From NCBI GenBank assembly GCA_012842495.1, contig DUSS01000001.1, positions 1 to 62,587 on the forward strand: a stretch of 62,587 nt of DNA, written 5' to 3'. Below, in pieces: positions 9,380 to 18,867 of the stretch; position 1 is the first letter of the stretch, and every line of letters begins with the position of its first letter. The stretch comes from Candidatus Fermentithermobacillaceae bacterium. GTDB taxonomy: Bacteria; Bacillota; Sulfobacillia; Fermentithermobacillales; DUSS01. Both the position numbers and the translations under genes were made by a program. The notes below the pieces were generated by a model. The model was not told where the DNA came from. It searched no databases and saw only the letters and a program-made list of their open reading frames with translations.

Positions 9380-10708
9380 TTGACTGGAGCAAAACTCGTG
9401 GATGACCCGGCGATTAAGGATTGTACCATTTCGGAAATATCCCACTTCAGTGGGGATGTCTGCAGGATCAAAGGGTGGGTGTATAACAAACGATCCTCAG
9501 GGAAAATCGTTTTCATCATCGTGCGGGACGGTACAGGGCTCATTCAGGCAGTAGCCTCCCGCGGGGACGTCGGGGAAGAAGGGGTTAAGCTCCTGGACCG
9601 CCTGCCTCAGGAAAGCTCCATCGTAGTGGTGGGAAAGGTGAGGGAGGACAAGAGGGCACCTGGAGGGTACGAAATGCACCTTCTAGACTTCCGCGTGGTA
9701 GACGAAGCTGACCCCGACTACCCGATCGCGTTAAAAGAACATGGCGTCGATTTTCTCCTCGACCACCGGCACCTGTGGATACGGACGCCGAGGCAAAGGG
9801 CCATCCTGACGGTTCGCGCGCGTTTCATGGCCGCATGCAGGGAGTTTTTGGACAGACACGGGTTCATCGAGGTATCAGCTCCCATCTTGACTCCCTCGGC
9901 ATGCGAGGGCACTACGACTTTATTCGAGACCACGTACTTTGAGGATAAGGCATATCTGAGCCAGTCGGGCCAGCTGTACATGGAAGCCGCGGCGATGGCC
10001 CTCGGGCGCGTGTACTGCTTCGGACCGACTTTCCGGGCCGAAAAGTCCAAGACCAGACGGCATTTGGCCGAGTTTTGGATGGTCGAACCGGAGGCTGCAT
10101 ACATGGAATTCGACGATCTACTGAAGCTGGAAGAGGCAATGGTGAGCTATGTAGTCTCTAAGGTGCTTGAGACTTGCGAGAGAGAGCTTAGAGAGATCGG
10201 TCGCGACCCCGAAGTCTTGGCTAAAATCGTTCCGCCGTTTCCCAGGATGACGTACGACGAAGCGGTGAAAGCGTTGCAGGAAAAGGGCCACGAGATCGGA
10301 TGGGGAGACGATTTTGGAGCGCCCCAGGAATCCGAAATCAGCCTCATGTGGGACAAACCCGTGTTCGTGACCCATTATCCCAAAGCGATAAAAGCTTTTT
10401 ACATGCAGCCGGACCCGTCCAGAGATGATGTGGTTCTCGGTGCCGACCTCTTGGCGCCGGAAGGTTACGGCGAGATCACCGGAGGAGGACAGAGGATCCA
10501 TGACTTCGACTTGCTGATGGATAGAATCCGGGAGCACAAACTCCCCGTGGAGGACTATCAGTGGTACCTCGACCTGAGGAAATACGGTTCCGTTCCCCAC
10601 TCCGGCTTTGGAATGGGCATAGAGAGAGCTGTTGCCTGGATATGTGGCCTTGAACACGTTCGGGAGACGGCGCCCTTCCCGAGAATGTTGACCAGAATGA
10701 GGCCTTAG
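9380..10708 (+). CDS. asnS: Asparaginyl-tRNA synthetase
   Basis: This class IIb synthetase charges tRNA-Asn with asparagine. The 442-residue protein has an N-terminal OB-fold anticodon-binding domain (about 20-105) and a class II catalytic core with motif 2 ([21 protein letters not shown] region) and motif 3 ([20 protein letters not shown]). The ending [14 protein letters not shown] is typical of asparaginyl enzymes and separates it from aspartyl-tRNA synthetase. A TTG start follows GGGAGGG at suitable spacing. The 166 bp upstream contain no T-box signature, so regulation by uncharged tRNA-Asn is not apparent. It is followed after about 107 bp by the RodZ-like gene. Confidence 0.95.
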   Translation: MTGAKLVDDPAIKDCTISEISHFSGDVCRIKGWVYNKRSSGKIVFIIVRDGTGLIQAVASRGDVGEEGVKLLDRLPQESSIVVVGKVREDKRAPGGYEMHLLDFRVVDEADPDYPIALKEHGVDFLLDHRHLWIRTPRQRAILTVRARFMAACREFLDRHGFIEVSAPILTPSACEGTTTLFETTYFEDKAYLSQSGQLYMEAAAMALGRVYCFGPTFRAEKSKTRRHLAEFWMVEPEAAYMEFDDLLKLEEAMVSYVVSKVLETCERELREIGRDPEVLAKIVPPFPRMTYDEAVKALQEKGHEIGWGDDFGAPQESEISLMWDKPVFVTHYPKAIKAFYMQPDPSRDDVVLGADLLAPEGYGEITGGGQRIHDFDLLMDRIREHKLPVEDYQWYLDLRKYGSVPHSGFGMGIERAVAWICGLEHVRETAPFPRMLTRMRP

Positions 10709-10815
10709 GGAACACGGCAACCCGGCCTTCGTCAATGGTTGTGGGCAGATTCTATAAAGCGGTATTGATTGGACGGCAGCACGATCTTTGTTCCACGCTG
10801 AGGGGGTATAGCGGC

Positions 10816-11793
10816 ATGGGCGAGGAACGGCGGGAGAAACTGAAAGCTCTTGGACGCGAGCTGCAGTCCAAGAGGGAGGAGCTGGGACTATCCCTTGAGG
10901 ACGTGGCACAGGCCACGAAAATACGCCGGGTTTACCTCGAGGCCGTGGAGGCGGGCGACGACTCCATCCCCGTAGGCAAGGCGTACTTTCGCGCTTTCGT
11001 GAAGTCGTACGCGGGTTTTCTTGGTTTGGACCCCATGGAATACTCGCGTCGTTACGGCCAGATCGCGCTGGAAGACAGCGGTAAATCCCAGGAGCAGACC
11101 CGTTCTTCGGAGCCAGTCCGTCCGGGGCAGCCAGAAGCCCCAGTTGACGAAGAAAAAGTACCAGGGGGTTCGCATGGGGCCCGGCGAAAGCTTGGCCGGG
11201 CGGGGTTGGTAGGGAGTAAAAAAAAGATTCACATTCTGCTTTTGTGCGCGGTGCTACTCGTCGCAGCTGCCATGGTAGCTGCCAGGAATTCCGGGCTTTT
11301 TGTCGGTACGCCTGCGTCTCGTTCAGAACCGGGCGGCGTCAGCTCACCGCCGCCACCTGGGGGAGGAGTAGCCCCCTCCGGGGGGAGTTCCGGACAGGGC
11401 GGCCAAGGGGGTCAAACCGGGCAAACTGGGAAGGCAGAAACCGGTGCTCCGGCTGAGCCGGAAGGCGAGCCCGAACTCGAGATCACGAAGGAGAAGATCG
11501 ACCAGGAAACTATAGGATTTACGGTAAAGGCGGATTCCCTGACTGTAGTGGTGAAGACCTTGCCCGTAGAGGACGGTCGCTGCTGGGTCAGGGCGACCTG
11601 CGACGGCCAGGTCGTTTTCGAGGCCACACTCGAACCGGGTTCGGAAAAGAAGTTCGAAGCTAGCCAGGAGATATCATTGAGGCTGGGGAGACCGTGGGTA
11701 GTAAACCTCAGCGTCAACGGAAAGGACCTGGGCCAGGCGGGTCCTTTCGGCCCGGTTCTCAACATCGTGTTCAAGACAAAGGGACCATCCTGA
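10816..11793 (+). CDS. RodZ-like helix-turn-helix membrane protein
   Basis: The protein has the architecture of RodZ, which links the MreB cytoskeleton to the wall-building machinery: a cytoplasmic HTH_25-type domain (about 1-75, with GLSLEDVAQATKIRRVYL), a single membrane helix (about 137-157, ILLLCAVLLVAAAMVAA), a Gly/Pro/Ser-rich external linker with repeated GGQ/GQTG units, and a C-terminal beta domain of the DUF4115 type (about 230-325). The ATG at 10816 is chosen over in-frame upstream codons because AGGGGG lies nine bases before it and the domain then starts normally. Its neighbours are asnS and a D,D-carboxypeptidase, consistent with a cell-shape or wall role. The symbol is withheld because the function is inferred from architecture. 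Confidence 0.82.
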   Translation: MGEERREKLKALGRELQSKREELGLSLEDVAQATKIRRVYLEAVEAGDDSIPVGKAYFRAFVKSYAGFLGLDPMEYSRRYGQIALEDSGKSQEQTRSSEPVRPGQPEAPVDEEKVPGGSHGARRKLGRAGLVGSKKKIHILLLCAVLLVAAAMVAARNSGLFVGTPASRSEPGGVSSPPPPGGGVAPSGGSSGQGGQGGQTGQTGKAETGAPAEPEGEPELEITKEKIDQETIGFTVKADSLTVVVKTLPVEDGRCWVRATCDGQVVFEATLEPGSEKKFEASQEISLRLGRPWVVNLSVNGKDLGQAGPFGPVLNIVFKTKGPS

Positions 11794-11929
11794 AGATCGG
11801 GTTTCAGCTCAGTTGCGAAGACTTCCCCGGAACCGGTAAGCCCGCTCTGAAAAACCGGCAAGGTTCCGCTCGGATGTCCCACCAGGGCTGCCCCGGGCGG
11901 AACGTCCTCGAGCCGGTGTTTCCCGAGAG

Positions 11930-11956
11930 ATAGAGCACATAGCCGAAACATAGAAT
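11930..11956 (+). promoter_or_regulatory. Possible SigE-like sporulation promoter of the dacF-like gene
   Basis: CATAGAAT at 11949-11956 fits the CATAnnnT pattern of sporulation sigma-E -10 elements, and an ATAGA segment lies 14 bases upstream. The -35 match is poor; this is a pattern suggestion only. Confidence 0.25.
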
Positions 11957-11988
11957 ATTCCTCAGGACCCCAGGTCCGCTTCTACCCA

Positions 11989-13212
11989 GTGCGGAAAGGG
12001 AGTCGTCTCGAGGTGGCGACCGCAAGAGCCCGTTTACTCCTCAGGTCATTTGTTTTTGGCTTTTTTACCGTAATACTCGCAGTAGAAGGCGTCGCCCGGG
12101 CCTCTACCGGACCCGTATTGACTGTCCCTGTTTCTCGACCTGAGCTCGGCCTTAGTTGCTACGCAGCCATCCTGATGGAATGGCAAAGCGGCAAGATTCT
12201 GTACCACCGAAACGGCTTTACGAGGATGCATCCGGCGAGTCTCACGAAGATTATGACAGCTCTCATCGCTCTGGAGAGAGGCCGCCTCGAAGAGGTTGTA
12301 CAGGTCTCCGAAGAGGCCGCTTCCCAACCCGGCTCCACCATGTACCTAAGGGAAGGGGACAAGTTCACCCTGGAGGACCTCCTGTATGGCCTAATGCTGA
12401 ATTCGGGAAACGACGCGGCCTGGGCCATAGCCGAACATATCGGAAATGGTGATCCCCGCGAGTTTTTCCGCATGATGAACCAGCGGGCAAGGCAATTAGG
12501 GGCCATCAACACCAGGTTTTCAAATCCACATGGACTTACCGACCCGAATCACTACACAACAGCTTTCGACCTTGCTCTCATCACCCGGACGGCCCTCAAG
12601 CACCCGTTCTTCAAGAACCTGGTAGCTACCAAAGAAAAGGACGTGATCGATGCACGAGGGGATAAAACCATCTCTCTGTATAACACCAACAAACTCCTGT
12701 GGCTGTATCTAGGCACGGACGGGGTCAAGACCGGCACCACCGAGGCGGCCGGACAGTGTCTCGTGGCGTCGGCCACGAGGAATGGAATGCGGCTTCTTGC
12801 CGTAGTGCTGGCCAGCGGCGATCGTTGGTCTGATGCCGCCATCCTGTTCGACTATGGTTTTTCCCAATGGAGGACGGAAAAGATCCTTGACGCCGGCGAG
12901 AGGGTAACGACCGTCCCGGTCAGAGGGGGTATTAAGGCTGCAGTTCCGCTGGTCCTTGAAGACGACATCGTTGTCTGCGTTCCCAGGTTCTCTACGGGAT
13001 TGCGGGTGGAACTCGACATCCCGGAAAAAGTGAGAGCTCCCGTAGCCCGCGGAGCAATAGTCGGCAGGGCTACGGCCTATCTCGGGAGTGAGCCTCTTGT
13101 CTCTGTAAATCTCCTGGCGGAAGAATGGGTCCAGACGCTCACTCCGCTGACCCTTCTGGCGCACGCAGGAGCTCTAATCTCAAAGCTTTTGATTTCGTTT
13201 TCGCTGTACTAA
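11989..13212 (+). CDS. dacF: D-alanyl-D-alanine carboxypeptidase (DacF type, S11 family)
   Basis: Penicillin-binding proteins of this class trim the terminal D-alanine from peptidoglycan stem peptides at the outer membrane face. The three active-site motifs are in order: SLTK at residues 84-87, SGN (in LNSGNDAAW), and KTG (in GVKTGTTEAAG), followed by a C-terminal PBP5-type beta domain and an amphipathic tail. A signal peptide with hydrophobic core FVFGFFTVILAVEGVA precedes the catalytic domain. The start may be GTG 11989 or the in-frame GTG at 12013; the latter has a GAAAGGGA site about 11 bases upstream. In Bacillus the DacF paralogue is made in the forespore; whether this copy is sporulation-specific cannot be told from the coding sequence. 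Confidence 0.9.
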   Translation: MRKGSRLEVATARARLLLRSFVFGFFTVILAVEGVARASTGPVLTVPVSRPELGLSCYAAILMEWQSGKILYHRNGFTRMHPASLTKIMTALIALERGRLEEVVQVSEEAASQPGSTMYLREGDKFTLEDLLYGLMLNSGNDAAWAIAEHIGNGDPREFFRMMNQRARQLGAINTRFSNPHGLTDPNHYTTAFDLALITRTALKHPFFKNLVATKEKDVIDARGDKTISLYNTNKLLWLYLGTDGVKTGTTEAAGQCLVASATRNGMRLLAVVLASGDRWSDAAILFDYGFSQWRTEKILDAGERVTTVPVRGGIKAAVPLVLEDDIVVCVPRFSTGLRVELDIPEKVRAPVARGAIVGRATAYLGSEPLVSVNLLAEEWVQTLTPLTLLAHAGALISKLLISFSLY

Positions 13213-13283
13213 TCCTCGACGCAGCAAGGGCGATGCTAACTTTCAGTACACCCCTTCCCGCTCTTTTCACCTCTTTCCGTTCC

Positions 13284-14015
13284 TCAACGCACTCCCCGGA
13301 TAAGGTCCGAGATTTTGACCAGCGATAGCCCGTGTAATTGCGCCCAGGATTTGATGGTTTCTATAGATGAGGCGGGCGGCCTCACGACCTTTCCGGATAT
13401 CTCGATGAGAGCTATGTCGCCGGGCATCAAGTTGAGTTTGCGGGAAATGTCCTCCGGTTTGCCTCTGAGATTTCGCAGATCGGTACTGCCGAGCACCGTG
13501 TGAAAGCCTTCCTCCAGGGCCGCCACTACCCCGGATTCGCCGAGTTTCGCCCCGGGAGGATAAAAGAAGGGTGCCGGTTCCACCTGGGCACTGGTGATGG
13601 CTTCCCGTGCCCGTATGAGACGGAGCTTAAGCTCGCCGGGGTCGAGTTTATCGACGCGCTTGTCATCTGTTCCTTTGACACCGATTTCATGTCCATCCTG
13701 CGCCAGGGTGGCGAGGAGTTCGGGGTTAGCTTCCGCCCAGGTGGCCGAGATGAACCACGTCACTTTCACCGCCGCTTGAGATAGTGCCTTCCGGAGCTCC
13801 TCCACAGCCTCGGGTTTGGCCGCAATGACGTCTATCATGAGGGCTGCCTCCGGACGGTTCGTGGCCACCCGAGTGATGGGAGTCACCTTAGCGCCCGTCG
13901 CCCACTGAGCCCCCCTGGACAGCTTCATTCCGGTTCTAGCACCTATGACGACGAGGCAAAGACAAAGCAAGATGAGGAGTTTCGTTCGGGTAGCTTTCGT
14001 CAAGAAAATGAGCAT
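13284..14015 (-). CDS. Polysaccharide deacetylase-like protein, catalytic residues lost
   Basis: The 243-residue protein has an N-terminal membrane anchor or signal (LLILLCLCLVVIGA) and a domain with the layout of the NodB/polysaccharide deacetylase fold. The motifs are degenerate. The usual TFDDG is ALMIDVIAA, so the metal-binding second Asp is gone. The usual His-rich HEIGNHTxxH is HEIGVKGTDD, so both metal-binding histidines are gone. RPP is YPP, and the late histidine motif is LIEISG. It is therefore probably not an active deacetylase. Several sporulation proteins of Bacillota, such as YlxY, are divergent members of this family. The ATG start has GGGGGGAGAG upstream. It is the third gene after mrfA-mrfB on the minus strand with a 56 bp gap, so it is likely co-transcribed. 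Confidence 0.75.
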   Translation of the reverse strand: MLIFLTKATRTKLLILLCLCLVVIGARTGMKLSRGAQWATGAKVTPITRVATNRPEAALMIDVIAAKPEAVEELRKALSQAAVKVTWFISATWAEANPELLATLAQDGHEIGVKGTDDKRVDKLDPGELKLRLIRAREAITSAQVEPAPFFYPPGAKLGESGVVAALEEGFHTVLGSTDLRNLRGKPEDISRKLNLMPGDIALIEISGKVVRPPASSIETIKSWAQLHGLSLVKISDLIRGVR

Positions 14016-14071
14016 GGGCTCTCCCCCCGGTGTATTCAGTTCGTGAATAGCTATGAGGGGGGAAACCCGGA

Positions 14072-15403
14072 TTATTCCGGGGAAACGCGCCGGAGGGGGA
14101 TTCCGTAAAGGCGTTTTCGCAGTCTTGAAGCTTTGCGCCGGAGCGATTCGACGATTTTTCCGTCGTCAACCGATTGAGCCAGTTTATCCAGGGCGAACTC
14201 CAGGACATCCAGAGCCTTCCGGGGTTCTCCTGAGGATTCGTAGTACGAGGAGAGGCGCGCATACCTGTGTTTGTCCAGGCAGCCATCGCGCATGAGGTTT
14301 TCCATGATTCCGGCGGCGCTTTGCTTCTCTCCCAGCTTCCATAACACATCCGCAAGGAGATGCCGGAACTCCAGAGTCGAACCTATGGTGGAGAAGGGAT
14401 AAGCTAGAGCAGCTTCGAGGCAGGCTTTGGCCCGGTCGTATCTCTTGAAAGCTGCGTGAATTCTGGCGGCCCCGAAAAGCGCCTCCGGATGGCTGACAGA
14501 CCGGGGCCCGGCCCGCATGATGTCGCAAAAGACCCCGACTAAAGAAGCCATCGCGGCGACGTCCATGAGGTTGTGCCTGAGCACGGGGCTGAGAATCGAT
14601 TCATCTCTTTCTCTTTCGTACATGAAATAGAGGGCGGGTACAGCTCTGCTTGAGATGTCTCCCGTCCGGTAAAACCCGAGATACCGTGCTTCGCACTGTC
14701 CCAAGCTCCAGGTGTAACCGGGCTTTCTCCCGAGACGTCTGGCAACGGAGTAGAGGTCCAGGTGAGCGCCGGGCACCGGGAATGGACCCGCTCCGGAGAG
14801 GACAAACCTGTCCCTTAACACGGGAACGTCAAAGCATTTGCCATTGAAGGTGACCAAAAGCGAAGAACGAAGGTCCGGTGTGAGATTCTCGAGCATCGAA
14901 ACTTCCGCGGATCTCTGTTCCAGCAGGAACTGCTTGACGACGAACTTTCCTTCCGACCAATAACCCAGGCCCGCGAGAAAGGGAAGGTTTCCCGCTCCCC
15001 CCAGAGCGGTGGTCTCGAGATCCAGAAAAACCGGAGACCCCGGTGCCTGGAGCTCCCGGGAGGTTGTCGAAACCCTGACACCAGACGAGGGCCCGACGTC
15101 CAGAAGAAGGTTGAGGACGTCATCGGCCGAGTGGTCCTCCAGACCCGGGTAGTCACCGGGAGAAAGGCGGTAGGTCAAAAGCTTTACCCCCGGCGCCGGG
15201 GCCGTCACCGAGGTCGGGCACGGAAAAGATGGACATACCGCACCGGAAGGAAGGCAGGCCGCGTGCTGCGCGGCTTCGTGTTCGAGCTCGGCCCACTGGT
15301 TAAGGCCGGTATCCTCCTTATCCCGCCGGGTCCCTGCGGTCGGTGAACGCTTTTCGATAGACGCGATAATTTCCCTCAGTCTTTCAATGGTCTTCGGATC
15401 CAT
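14072..15403 (-). CDS. mrfB: MrfB exonuclease (YprB), RNase H-like domain with TPR-like tail
   Basis: MrfB is the DEDDh exonuclease that works with the helicase MrfA in mitomycin-specific DNA repair in Bacillus subtilis. The 443-residue protein has the first exonuclease motif in VFLDLETTALGG (about residues 120-131). A VTFNGKCFDVPVLRDRF segment fits motif II, and HNLMDVAAMASL near residue 295 supplies the last acidic residue. The C-terminal 130 residues are helical and resemble TPR repeats. It overlaps the 3' end of mrfA by 20 bp, indicating translational coupling. The polysaccharide deacetylase-like gene follows. The family call is firm; the mitomycin role is taken from the B. subtilis pair. 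Confidence 0.85.
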   Translation of the reverse strand: MDPKTIERLREIIASIEKRSPTAGTRRDKEDTGLNQWAELEHEAAQHAACLPSGAVCPSFPCPTSVTAPAPGVKLLTYRLSPGDYPGLEDHSADDVLNLLLDVGPSSGVRVSTTSRELQAPGSPVFLDLETTALGGAGNLPFLAGLGYWSEGKFVVKQFLLEQRSAEVSMLENLTPDLRSSLLVTFNGKCFDVPVLRDRFVLSGAGPFPVPGAHLDLYSVARRLGRKPGYTWSLGQCEARYLGFYRTGDISSRAVPALYFMYERERDESILSPVLRHNLMDVAAMASLVGVFCDIMRAGPRSVSHPEALFGAARIHAAFKRYDRAKACLEAALAYPFSTIGSTLEFRHLLADVLWKLGEKQSAAGIMENLMRDGCLDKHRYARLSSYYESSGEPRKALDVLEFALDKLAQSVDDGKIVESLRRKASRLRKRLYGIPLRRVSPE

Positions 15404-17732
15404 CGCAGACTTTTCCGTCCTCCAGCGAAGGAAGCTCGAGGCTGCTTAAGGCCTTCATCACCAGGTGCTTTACATTCTTCCCCGCCGCGTTTCTGGGGCC
15501 AACGCAACCGGGGCATCCCTCTGTACAGGGACAGGAGCGTGTCGCCTCGTAACATGCCGCCAGGATGTACCGGGAAAGAGCGAAGGCCCTTTCGGAAAGC
15601 CCTACGCCGCCGGGGTAAGCGTCGTAAATGTATACAGTGGGGCTTCCGTCCAGGAGGGACCGGACCTCCACAGCGACGCCCAGGTCCTGGGGATCGCACA
15701 TCAAGAACAGGGGGGCGATATTCACGAGGAGATGTCCGAGCCCCGACAACACCTCCCCGATCTCATCGGGAGACGCTTCTCCCAGGACTTCCTCCGGTAA
15801 AGAGACCCACATGCCCTGAGTATGCATAGTCATTTCGGGAAGGTGTATTTGTCCCGAACCTACGTTTTCCTGGGTGTAAAACTTGATCTTCTTGAATATC
15901 GTGGCGATGGCCGTCACCGAAAGCTCTCCGAACCCGGCGGAGAACCCTCCCTCGGTCTTTTCGGCATCTTTCGAGATCACCCTTACGCTCACAGCCAGGC
16001 TAGCATCGGTGTAGTAATCGACGTTCACCTTCTTTACGTAGGCCTTTTGCGCCGCGTAATCCAGTTTCAAAACGTGGTACTGCTGACCCCGGTGCATGTA
16101 TATGGCTTCGTCGTGGATGAGGAGGGGCGCCGAAGACCAGTCTACTTCCCCGATGACCTGATTTCCCGAAGACACGTCCACCACCACGAAATTCTCGTTG
16201 GTAGCTGACCGCAAACTCACGGACTCGGCGGGGAAAGACTGATTCGACCAGTGCCACCTGCCACCGGAATGGTGCAGAATTCCGCTCCTTTCAAGCTCTT
16301 CGAGGATCTCCGAAACATCGTTCCCACCGAAACTCTCTCCGTCGGTAAAGGGCAGCTCGAAGGCGGCACATTTCACGTGTTCGCCCATGATGTACCTGTT
16401 ATCCGGGTTGACAAGGGCATACTCGGGCGGCTGGCTGAAGAAATAATCGGGATGATTGATTATGAACTGATCAAGGGGGCTCTGTCCCGCCACGAGGAAA
16501 GCTACGGACTTACCTTTACGCCTTCCCGCGCGACCGGCTTGCTGCCAGGTGCTGGCTATCGTTCCCGGATATCCGGCCAAAATCGCGCAGTCGAGAGACC
16601 CAATGTCGATCCCCAGCTCCAGGGCATTTGTCGCGGCCACTCCCAGTATCTCCCCTTCTCTCAAGGCTTTCTCTATAGCCCTCCTTTCGTTGGGAAGGTA
16701 CCCGCCTCTATAACCCTGGATCCTTTCCCTTTCGGTTCTCAGCGGATGAGAATCTCTAAGGTATTGAACCAGGAGCTCTACGGATATCCTCGACCGCGCG
16801 AACACTATGGTTTGAATCCCTTCCTTGACGAAACGAGAAGCCAGTCTTGTGGCGGCGGCGATAGCCGACTGTCTTATAGATCCGTCTGGGGAAAGAGCGG
16901 GAGGGTTATAAAAGACAAAGTCCTTTTCTCCCAAAGGGGCGCCGCTTTTGTCCACGACGGCGAAATCCATTCCAGTAAGGGAACGAGCGAGCTCCGCCGG
17001 GTTAGCTATGGTGGCAGAAGCCAGGATGAAGATGGGGGACGACCTGTAAAAACGACATATCCGCTGAAGGCGCCTCAACACGTTAGCTACGTGCGCACCG
17101 AATACACCACGGTAATTGTGGATTTCGTCGATCACCACAAACCTTAGAGATTGGAACAATCCAACCCATCTCGGATGGTGAGGAAGTATACCTTGATGGA
17201 GCATATCCGGGTTGGTGACGATCACTTGCCCGACCTCTCGTGCAAGCCGCCTCAAGTGACCGGGGGTGTCCCCGTCGTACGTGAAGCTTTTGAGCTCAAA
17301 ACCGCCCTTCAACTTGAGTTCGTTGAGCTCGTCGAGCTGGTCTTGGGCCAGAGCTTTAGTGGGAAACAGATACAGCGCTCTCGCAGAAGGATCTTTAAGG
17401 ATTGTATCGAGCACGGGAAGGTTGTAACACAGGGTTTTGCCGGAAGCTGTGGGGGTCAGGACGACGACGTTCCGTCCGCTCCTAACCAGGTTCCACGTCT
17501 CGAGCTGGTGGGAATAGAGCTTTTCTATTCCCATCGCGGTCAAGGCCTGCTTTAGGGCAGGGAAAATGTCGTCGGGGATTTCGCGATAGTCGCCGGGGGA
17601 CGGGGGTAGATGACGCCACGCCCGGATCCCCTGGACGAAGCGAGGATCCGATCTTAGTTCAGTGAGGATATCGTCAATTCCGCGTTTCATCTTCGTTTCC
17701 GGCGACCGGCTAGGGGACAACCGGTCTACCAA
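15384..17732 (-). CDS. mrfA: MrfA (YprA) DEAD/DEAH-box helicase with DUF1998 zinc domain
   Basis: MrfA is a superfamily 2 helicase needed for repair of mitomycin C damage. The 782-residue protein shows Walker A TPTASGKT (93-100), the DEIH box (VVIDEIHNYRG), motif III SAT (ILASATIANPAE), and motif VI QQAGRAGRRKGKS. A C-terminal DUF1998-type region carries the four-cysteine cluster in SCPCTEGCPGCVG, which binds zinc in the Bacillus protein. The TTG start is supported by AAAGGAGG a few bases upstream. The gene heads a minus-strand operon mrfA-mrfB-deacetylase-like and is divergent from the amidase gene. No LexA box was found in the 200 bp upstream. Confidence 0.92.
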   Translation of the reverse strand: MVDRLSPSRSPETKMKRGIDDILTELRSDPRFVQGIRAWRHLPPSPGDYREIPDDIFPALKQALTAMGIEKLYSHQLETWNLVRSGRNVVVLTPTASGKTLCYNLPVLDTILKDPSARALYLFPTKALAQDQLDELNELKLKGGFELKSFTYDGDTPGHLRRLAREVGQVIVTNPDMLHQGILPHHPRWVGLFQSLRFVVIDEIHNYRGVFGAHVANVLRRLQRICRFYRSSPIFILASATIANPAELARSLTGMDFAVVDKSGAPLGEKDFVFYNPPALSPDGSIRQSAIAAATRLASRFVKEGIQTIVFARSRISVELLVQYLRDSHPLRTERERIQGYRGGYLPNERRAIEKALREGEILGVAATNALELGIDIGSLDCAILAGYPGTIASTWQQAGRAGRRKGKSVAFLVAGQSPLDQFIINHPDYFFSQPPEYALVNPDNRYIMGEHVKCAAFELPFTDGESFGGNDVSEILEELERSGILHHSGGRWHWSNQSFPAESVSLRSATNENFVVVDVSSGNQVIGEVDWSSAPLLIHDEAIYMHRGQQYHVLKLDYAAQKAYVKKVNVDYYTDASLAVSVRVISKDAEKTEGGFSAGFGELSVTAIATIFKKIKFYTQENVGSGQIHLPEMTMHTQGMWVSLPEEVLGEASPDEIGEVLSGLGHLLVNIAPLFLMCDPQDLGVAVEVRSLLDGSPTVYIYDAYPGGVGLSERAFALSRYILAACYEATRSCPCTEGCPGCVGPRNAAGKNVKHLVMKALSSLELPSLEDGKVCDGSEDH

Positions 17733-17812
17733 CCGGATCCCTCCTTTGAAACCCTATTTCTGGGATCGCGCAGCTTTGTTTAAAAACCTGTACAAAAAAT
17801 CGCATTTAAACA

Positions 17813-17833
17813 CGGGATTTTGAGAGAATCCCG
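17813..17833. repeat. Inverted repeat in the mrfA-amidase divergent region
   Basis: CGGGATT at 17813-17819 and AATCCCG at 17827-17833 form a perfect 7-bp stem with a 7-base loop. No T tract follows directly on either strand. It sits between two divergent genes, so an operator is as likely as a terminator. Confidence 0.5.
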
Positions 17834-17854
17834 CCACCATCTCAGTGACGTAAG

Positions 17855-17883
17855 GTGAAAATACCAGCATACACCGGTAAAAT
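17855..17883 (+). promoter_or_regulatory. Probable SigA-type promoter of the amidase gene
   Basis: GTGAAA at 17855-17860 and TAAAAT at 17878-17883 are separated by 17 bases. The start codon is 55 bases downstream with a strong AAGGAGGT site at 17921-17928. Confidence 0.5.
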
Positions 17884-17937
17884 CCTCTCAGGACCCTTTG
17901 TCGCCATTCTCACCAAAATAAAGGAGGTATTGACATA

Positions 17938-18819
17938 ATGTCCCAAATCCTGAGAGGAACAGGTATCGCCTTCGTCGTGCTGGTACTCATCCTGGTTCCA
18001 ATTCGAGGTCATGCCGCTCCTATCCTGCGACCGGGCGATACTGGACAGGCTGTTCTGACGCTTCAACAAATGTTGAGCCAAGCGGGTTTTCCACCCGGTC
18101 CTGTGGATGGGTATTTCGGGCCGCGGACCCTGGCGGCGTTGAAATCGTTCCAGTCTACATACGGACTTGTGGCGGATGGCATATGTGGCCCTCTGACATG
18201 GGCAGCTCTGCAGAGAGCTTTGGAAGTCTCAAGAAACTCAGGCCGGCTTCGCGGTATCACCATCGCTCTGGATGCAGGTCACGGAGGCAAAGAGCCGGGG
18301 GCCATATCGCCCTGGGGTGACAAAGAAAAGGACTTTACCTTGCCAATCACCCTAAAGATCCGCGATTATCTCGAACGTTACGGCGCCAGGGTTATCCTGA
18401 CTCGGTACGGCGACTATTCGCCGGGTTGGGACTGGTGGCAACCGGTGGATGAGCTCCTCGCCAGAGTTTCCCTGGCCAATTCCAATGCCGCCGACGTCTT
18501 CGTAAGCATCCATTGCAACGCCTATCCGAAAGACCCCACAGTTTCGGGGGTAATGGCGTTTTACAGGGCCGGGTCGGCCGAGTCCGTGAGACTTGCCCGG
18601 AACCTGGCGGGGACCGTGGCCCGGACATCCGGGCTCGAACTACTGGGCGTTCAGGAAGGTCCATACTACGTATTAAACCACACGTATATGCCGGCGGTGT
18701 TAATGGAACTCGGCTTTATGACCAACTGGCACGATGTTACCCTTTTGAGGCAGAACTGGTTTCAAGACGTTCTCGCTCAGGGAATAGTCCAGGGTATCCT
18801 CAGTTATTTCGGCAGGTGA
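17938..18819 (+). CDS. N-acetylmuramoyl-L-alanine amidase with peptidoglycan-binding domain
   Basis: The enzyme cuts the bond between muramic acid and the stem peptide of peptidoglycan. The 293-residue protein has a signal peptide (about 1-27), a PG_binding_1 domain (about 33-95, LQQMLSQAGFPPGPVDGYFG) and an Amidase_3 zinc domain (about 106-290). The zinc ligands and catalytic acid are seen in DAGHGG (His115), Glu130, SIHCNA and LMELGF. The ATG has AAGGAGGT nine bases upstream. It stands between mrfA (divergent) and rimO. The two-domain order is found in germination, sporulation and autolytic enzymes of Bacillota; which of these applies is not shown by the sequence. Confidence 0.92.
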   Translation: MSQILRGTGIAFVVLVLILVPIRGHAAPILRPGDTGQAVLTLQQMLSQAGFPPGPVDGYFGPRTLAALKSFQSTYGLVADGICGPLTWAALQRALEVSRNSGRLRGITIALDAGHGGKEPGAISPWGDKEKDFTLPITLKIRDYLERYGARVILTRYGDYSPGWDWWQPVDELLARVSLANSNAADVFVSIHCNAYPKDPTVSGVMAFYRAGSAESVRLARNLAGTVARTSGLELLGVQEGPYYVLNHTYMPAVLMELGFMTNWHDVTLLRQNWFQDVLAQGIVQGILSYFGR

Positions 18820-18867
18820 GGACGGCCAGCTAGACCTTCTGGAGTTCTTTGCTGTAACATTGGGGCT

